Below, piece after piece: positions 60,784 to 64,000 of a stretch of 64,000 bases of DNA. Position 1 is the first letter of the stretch. Every line of letters begins with the position of its first letter. Below the pieces are notes generated by a model. That model was not told where the DNA came from. It was given only the letters and a program-made list of their open reading frames with translations, and made no database searches. The stretch spans positions 186,001 to 250,000 of the forward strand of contig NZ_JBMOVV010000001.1 in assembly GCF_049472135.1 (NCBI RefSeq). The letters are read 5' to 3'. The DNA comes from Arcobacter_B sp049472135. GTDB taxonomy: Bacteria; Campylobacterota; Campylobacteria; Campylobacterales; Arcobacteraceae. A program made the position numbers and the translations under genes.

Positions 60784-61314
60784 ATGAAAAAGTTTTTAAT
60801 TTCAATTTTTATTTTATCAAGTATTATGTATGCAAAAGAGAATAGAGTTTACTCATATGCCCATGTATATAAAAGTGAGCCTGTTTACGAATACAGATAT
60901 GATAGAGTTTATGAACAGTGTGAAGAAGAGCCTTATTATAGAAGTAATTATGAAGAAGAGTATAATTCATATGACAATAATTCAATAGGAGTTGATACGT
61001 TAGTAGGAGCTACTATTGGTGTTGCTATTGGGAATCAAATTGGAAAAGGAAATGGTCGTGATGTTGCAAGAGTAGTTGGTGGTTTAATGGGAGCTGCAAT
61101 TGCTAATAACTCAAGAGATGAAAGAAATGGTTATAGATCTCATAGATATAAAAAAGAAGAGTATAGAACTTGTGATGATAACTTTTATACACAAAGAGAA
61201 AGAAGAGTTTTAACGGGATATAAAAACTATTTTACTTTTGAAAATAGACAATATACTAAAATTACAAAAAGACCTAAAAATAGAATAAGAGTTACAAAGA
61301 CTATAAGTTTTTAA
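60784..61314 (+). CDS. Glycine-zipper outer-membrane-type protein
   Basis: A 176-residue protein with a signal peptide (1-17, ending MYA), an acidic Tyr/Glu-rich region, and a glycine-zipper segment (LVGATIGVAIGNQIGKGNG, then VVGGLMGAAIANN) like those of SlyB and the rickettsial 17-kDa antigen. A basic Arg/Tyr-rich C-terminus follows. Such proteins lie in or near the outer membrane and support envelope stability. The ATG at 60784 has AAGGAG upstream; an open frame extends 81 nt further but would spoil the signal peptide. Its stop is shared with a terminator that also ends the flagellin gene. Confidence 0.75.
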   Translation: MKKFLISIFILSSIMYAKENRVYSYAHVYKSEPVYEYRYDRVYEQCEEEPYYRSNYEEEYNSYDNNSIGVDTLVGATIGVAIGNQIGKGNGRDVARVVGGLMGAAIANNSRDERNGYRSHRYKKEEYRTCDDNFYTQRERRVLTGYKNYFTFENRQYTKITKRPKNRIRVTKTISF

Positions 61315-61331
61315 CTTAATAGTCTTGTAAC
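61291..61331. terminator. Bidirectional terminator over the glycine-zipper and flagellin stops
   Basis: An almost perfect 19-bp stem with a bulged A runs from GTTACAA to TTGTAAC and spans the 4-nt overlap of the two convergent genes. Confidence 0.8.
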
Positions 61332-62138
61332 CGTTTGTTGATTTATGTTATTTGACTGAGCCGCACCAAAAGCTCCAATTTGAGCTAAAATATTCTGTTT
61401 TGAAAAACTAGCAACTTCAGCTGCAAAATCTGTATTAAAAACATCAGCTGCGCTAAGAGTTGAACTTGATTGACTTAGAAGATTTCTTGTATTACTTTCA
61501 AGTTGATTTTGAACTGAACCAAACTCACCTCTAATTGTATTTAAATCATCAATAGCAGTATCAAGTCTATCTAAATAAGATCTTGCATCATCTGCTGTAA
61601 AACTATTAGGATCTTCATTTAACAAATCATTTAAATTTAAACCTTGAGTATTTGATTGAACTGACGTAGTTTCAATTGGTGTGCCATCTTCATTTGATGT
61701 TTGAAATTGGAGAACTTCACTTTCTCCTTGATCGTCAGAACTTTTTTGAAGAAGAGTATTTCCATTGTAGTTTGTTTGACTAGCAATATCATCAAATTGT
61801 GTTAATAAACCTTGAATATCATCTAGTAAAGCTTCTCTGCCTTCTTGACTTGTTGTACCATTTGATGCTTCTAAGAGTTTCTCTTTTACATTATCTAAGA
61901 TTGTAGATTGACCAGTTAAAGCTCCATCTGCAATTTGTGTTAATGCAATTGCTTGATTACTATTTTCAATTGCTTGAGAGTAACCACTTGCTTGTACATT
62001 TAAATTATTAAGTATTGATAATCCTGATGGGTCATCACTTGCTTTATTTATTTCTACACCAGTAGCTATTCTATTTAGTGCTTGATTGGCGTTTAAATAT
62101 ACATCATTATTTAGTTGAGAGTTGTTATTTACTTGCAT
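61311..62138 (-). CDS. Flagellin
   Basis: A 275-residue filament protein. The N-terminal D0/D1 helices contain RIATGVEINKASDDPSGLSI, and the C-terminal helices contain FNTDFAAEVASFSKQNILAQIGAFG and end QQTVTRLLS. The surface D2/D3 part is nearly absent (about 130-190 only), as in the short Arcobacter flagellins. The region equivalent to the TLR5-binding site differs from that of Salmonella (LDNVKEKLLE), as known for this phylum. AAAGGAG precedes the ATG. It is a single-gene unit; other filament genes may lie elsewhere. Confidence 0.92.
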   Translation of the reverse strand: MQVNNNSQLNNDVYLNANQALNRIATGVEINKASDDPSGLSILNNLNVQASGYSQAIENSNQAIALTQIADGALTGQSTILDNVKEKLLEASNGTTSQEGREALLDDIQGLLTQFDDIASQTNYNGNTLLQKSSDDQGESEVLQFQTSNEDGTPIETTSVQSNTQGLNLNDLLNEDPNSFTADDARSYLDRLDTAIDDLNTIRGEFGSVQNQLESNTRNLLSQSSSTLSAADVFNTDFAAEVASFSKQNILAQIGAFGAAQSNNINQQTVTRLLS

Positions 62139-62251
62139 GATAAACTCCTTTACTCTTATACAATAATTTTATAGCCATTAATATTAATTTAAGGTTAAAT
62201 GTTTATTTACTAGAAAAAGGCTTCTTTTGCTATAATCCTTTTGAGGTAAAA

Positions 62252-62578
62252 ATGAATTTAGTAAACAATTTAGATGAAATAATTAATATTATTAATAAAA
62301 ATGATTTTGTAAAAGCTCATGATATGCTAGAAGATTTATGGAGAGAGTATAAAAATGAAAAAGATACTAGAGAAGAATCATTTATTTTAAAAGCTTTTGT
62401 TAATGGTGTTGTATGTATAGAACTTTATAAAATGAATAGAGAACAGCATAGTTTTAATGTTTGGGATACTTATAAAAAATATGAATATCTAATAGATAAA
62501 TTACAAACAGTTAATAGTTCAAAATATAAAGAAATACAAAAATTGATATATAAAAAAAGAGAAGAGTTTATAAAGTGA
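62252..62578 (+). CDS. DUF309 family protein
   Basis: A 108-residue all-helical cytoplasmic protein. The block DFVKAHDMLEDLWREYK, with KAFVNGVVCIELYKMNR later, matches DUF309, whose members are of unknown function but often sit near exonuclease or RNA-related genes. It has a GAGG ribosome site. The following exonuclease gene overlaps its stop by 4 nt (GTGA), so the two are translated together. Confidence 0.72.
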   Translation: MNLVNNLDEIINIINKNDFVKAHDMLEDLWREYKNEKDTREESFILKAFVNGVVCIELYKMNREQHSFNVWDTYKKYEYLIDKLQTVNSSKYKEIQKLIYKKREEFIK

Positions 62579-63105
62579 TAATATTAGATTTTGAAACAAA
62601 CACACATAATATTGGTGATGTAATAGAAGTTGCAGCTGTAAAATTAGATATATCAAATGATGGTTTTAAGATAGTTGATAAATTTCATAGATACTATTTA
62701 TCAAGGTTTCCAGTAAATTTCTATTCTTATAAAGTTCATAGGTTAACGCCAGATTTAATAATGGATTATAGAAAAGATAAAGAGTATCCTGCATATTTTA
62801 ATGAAGATGAAGAGTTTAAAGAGTTTTGTTATAGTGCAAAAACTTTAGTTGCTCATAATATAAGTTTTGAATTAAGACATATTGATAAATTAGCAAGATT
62901 TGAAAATCATATATGTACAATGAAAGAAAACAAACATTTAGTAAAGTCTTTGAATAGTAGAGGAAATATTAAAAATCCAAGTTTGGATGAGGTTTGTGAT
63001 TTTTATGGAATTGAATTTGATGAAAGTTCACATCATAGTGCTACATATGATGTGAGTAAAACTTTTGAAATTTTAAAAAGAATGAATATTTTAGAAAGTA
63101 ATTAA
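62575..63105 (+). CDS. DnaQ-like 3'-5' exonuclease
   Basis: A 176-residue DEDDh-type nuclease. Motif I is ILDFETN (D5, E7), motif II is VAHNISFELRHI with a key Asp replaced by Glu (F-E instead of F-D), and motif III is HHSATYDVSKT with the general-base His and final Asp. It should remove nucleotides from 3' ends of DNA or RNA using two metal ions. There is no polymerase domain; it could be a repair or RNA-processing enzyme. The GTG start overlaps the DUF309 gene by 4 nt. Confidence 0.82.
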   Translation: MIILDFETNTHNIGDVIEVAAVKLDISNDGFKIVDKFHRYYLSRFPVNFYSYKVHRLTPDLIMDYRKDKEYPAYFNEDEEFKEFCYSAKTLVAHNISFELRHIDKLARFENHICTMKENKHLVKSLNSRGNIKNPSLDEVCDFYGIEFDESSHHSATYDVSKTFEILKRMNILESN

Positions 63106-63118
63106 TTACTTTCTAAAA
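63089..63118. terminator. Perfect palindromic terminator
   Basis: A 15-bp inverted repeat with no spacer (TTTTAGAAAGTAATT with its complement) covers the adjoining stop codons of the exonuclease and the helicase and serves both strands. Confidence 0.75.
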
Positions 63119-64000
63119 CTTCTGTTTGCATCTCTTTTAGTAGTTTTTCTTTTCTTCTGTTTAGTTGGTCTTGGCGTATTTGCTGTTCTATTTACAGTTT
63201 TCTTTTGACTAAGCTTTTGCTTAGGTCTTGGTTTGATACCTCTTGGTTTTTTCTCTGTTGGTTCAAAGTCTTCAATAATATCTCTTTTTAAGTCTAAGAT
63301 TAAATCTTTTTCAATTTTTGTCATCATTTTATAATCTTTTACACTTAACAAAGTAATAGCAACACCAGCATTACCAGCTCTTCCTGTTCTTCCTATTCTA
63401 TGTGTATAGTCTGCAACAGTTTCAGGTAAAGAGTAGTTTATAACAACAGGTAAAAGTTGAATATCAATACCTCTTGCCGCAATATCAGTAGCAACTAAAA
63501 CTCTAATATCTCCACTTTTAAACTTTCTTAGGGCTTTTGCTCTTGCTGTTTGTCTAATATCTCCATGAATACAAGAAGCTTTTAATCCATCTAATTCAAG
63601 GTGAGAAACTAACCCATCAGCCTCTTTTTTTGTATTTACAAATACAAGTGCTTGAGGATAGTTTCTTGAACCAATTATAAAAGAAAGAAGTTCATTTTTT
63701 TTAGCTTCATCTACTTGAATTACTTGTTGGTCAATAACATCAACACTTGATCTTTGGCTTGAAATCTCAACAACTGCAGGAGTTTCTAAAAACTCTTTTG
63801 CTAGTTTTTTAACATTTTGGTTTAATGTTGCAGAGAACATCATAATTTGTCTACTCATACTTGCATTAGAGAAGATTGTTTCAATATCTTCTAAGAATCC
63901 CATATCAAGCATTGTGTCAACTTCATCAACAACTAAAGTTGTTACTGTTGATAAATCTACAGTTTTATTTTTTATATGCTCTAATAATCTTCCTGGTGTC
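63106..64000 (-). CDS. DEAD-box RNA helicase, RhlE-like (5' end beyond window)
   Basis: The C-terminal 298 codons of a DEAD-box helicase; the gene continues past the right edge. Reading in from the edge: TPGRLLEHI (motif Ib), VVDEVDTMLDMGF (motif II as DEVD rather than DEAD), SAT (motif III), ALVFVNTKKEAD, ATDIAARGID and HRIGRTGRAG (motifs IV to VI), then a basic Lys/Arg tail that binds RNA. It unwinds short RNA duplexes, for example in ribosome assembly or mRNA decay. The internal Met in MLDMGF is not a start. Confidence 0.9.
   Translation of the reverse strand, partial: TPGRLLEHIKNKTVDLSTVTTLVVDEVDTMLDMGFLEDIETIFSNASMSRQIMMFSATLNQNVKKLAKEFLETPAVVEISSQRSSVDVIDQQVIQVDEAKKNELLSFIIGSRNYPQALVFVNTKKEADGLVSHLELDGLKASCIHGDIRQTARAKALRKFKSGDIRVLVATDIAARGIDIQLLPVVINYSLPETVADYTHRIGRTGRAGNAGVAITLLSVKDYKMMTKIEKDLILDLKRDIIEDFEPTEKKPRGIKPRPKQKLSQKKTVNRTANTPRPTKQKKRKTTKRDANRSFRK

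Noticed and set aside
63910..63912. Met codon as start of the DEAD-box helicase
   Set aside because: The frame continues upstream through conserved helicase motifs to the window edge, so the gene is cut, not short.
1..64000. CRISPR array, prophage, insertion sequence or tRNA genes
   Set aside because: I found no regular spaced repeats, integrase, transposase or cloverleaf sequences; gene content is core chromosomal.

Overview
The window looks like a chromosomal segment of a low-GC, motile, Gram-negative member of the Campylobacterota, most like the Arcobacter group. The grounds are: the ppiD-ftsA-ftsZ order; a cbpA-hspR pair behind a HAIR-type operator; a stand-alone FlhB C-terminal paralogue (FlhX type) beside a FliK-like protein; a monomeric isocitrate dehydrogenase beside malate dehydrogenase; a DUF1104 protein; AT-rich promoters dominated by TATAAT boxes; and a short flagellin. 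The taxonomic call is an inference from gene content. Genes are densely packed on both strands. I see no prophage, insertion sequence, CRISPR array, tRNA or rRNA gene.

Layout. 1-5.4 kb (minus): TolC-like outer membrane protein, membrane fusion protein and an RND pump encoded as two half-length genes. 5.6-8.1 kb: FKBP-type isomerase, a 37-residue membrane peptide, fliP and a nucleoside-recognition (Gate) membrane protein. 8.1-12.8 kb (minus): PBP2 with an MreD-like membrane protein, then FlhX and a FliK-like protein. 12.9-15.9 kb (plus): RR-signal small subunit, GMC flavoprotein and a probable outer-membrane protein. 16-23.1 kb (plus): ArsC/Spx-type protein, an unknown basic protein, RecD2-like helicase, PpiD, FtsA, FtsZ. 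23.1-24.5 kb (minus): hspR and cbpA. 24.5-29.1 kb (plus): rhodanese-like protein, MnmC-like FAD oxidoreductase, an anchored unknown protein and katG. 29.2-30.4 kb (minus): CDF metal exporter and an RcnR/FrmR-type repressor behind a G-tract operator. 30.6-37 kb: NIT-domain chemoreceptor, SpoIIAA-like and HMA-domain proteins, mdh and monomeric icd. 37.1-41.1 kb: mltG and an AsmA-like giant protein, whose 5' ends overlap head to head.

41-50.6 kb: a REC/HD-GYP response regulator divergent from a symporter-histidine kinase fusion, a LolC/E-like permease with secA, lolA across a symmetric double promoter, and the RNase P RNA gene rnpB. 50.7-58.1 kb: two small proteins, an AI-2E family permease, an ABC exporter, a Cache chemoreceptor, a winged-helix regulator with a degenerate receiver, a small lipoprotein and an HTH protein. 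58.4-60.7 kb (plus): one overlapping operon of DUF1104 protein, response regulator, histidine kinase and c-type cytochrome. 60.8-64 kb: glycine-zipper protein, flagellin, DUF309 protein, DnaQ-like exonuclease and a DEAD-box helicase cut by the window end.

Most of the window is core cell biology: division, envelope export, the TCA cycle, motility and stress control. No clearly new multi-gene system stands out. The points most worth a second look are the split RND pump with altered proton-relay residues, the GMC enzyme lacking its usual catalytic residues and cytochrome partner, the four-gene two-component/cytochrome operon, the glutamate-substituted receiver, the mltG/AsmA overlap and several well-formed operators.
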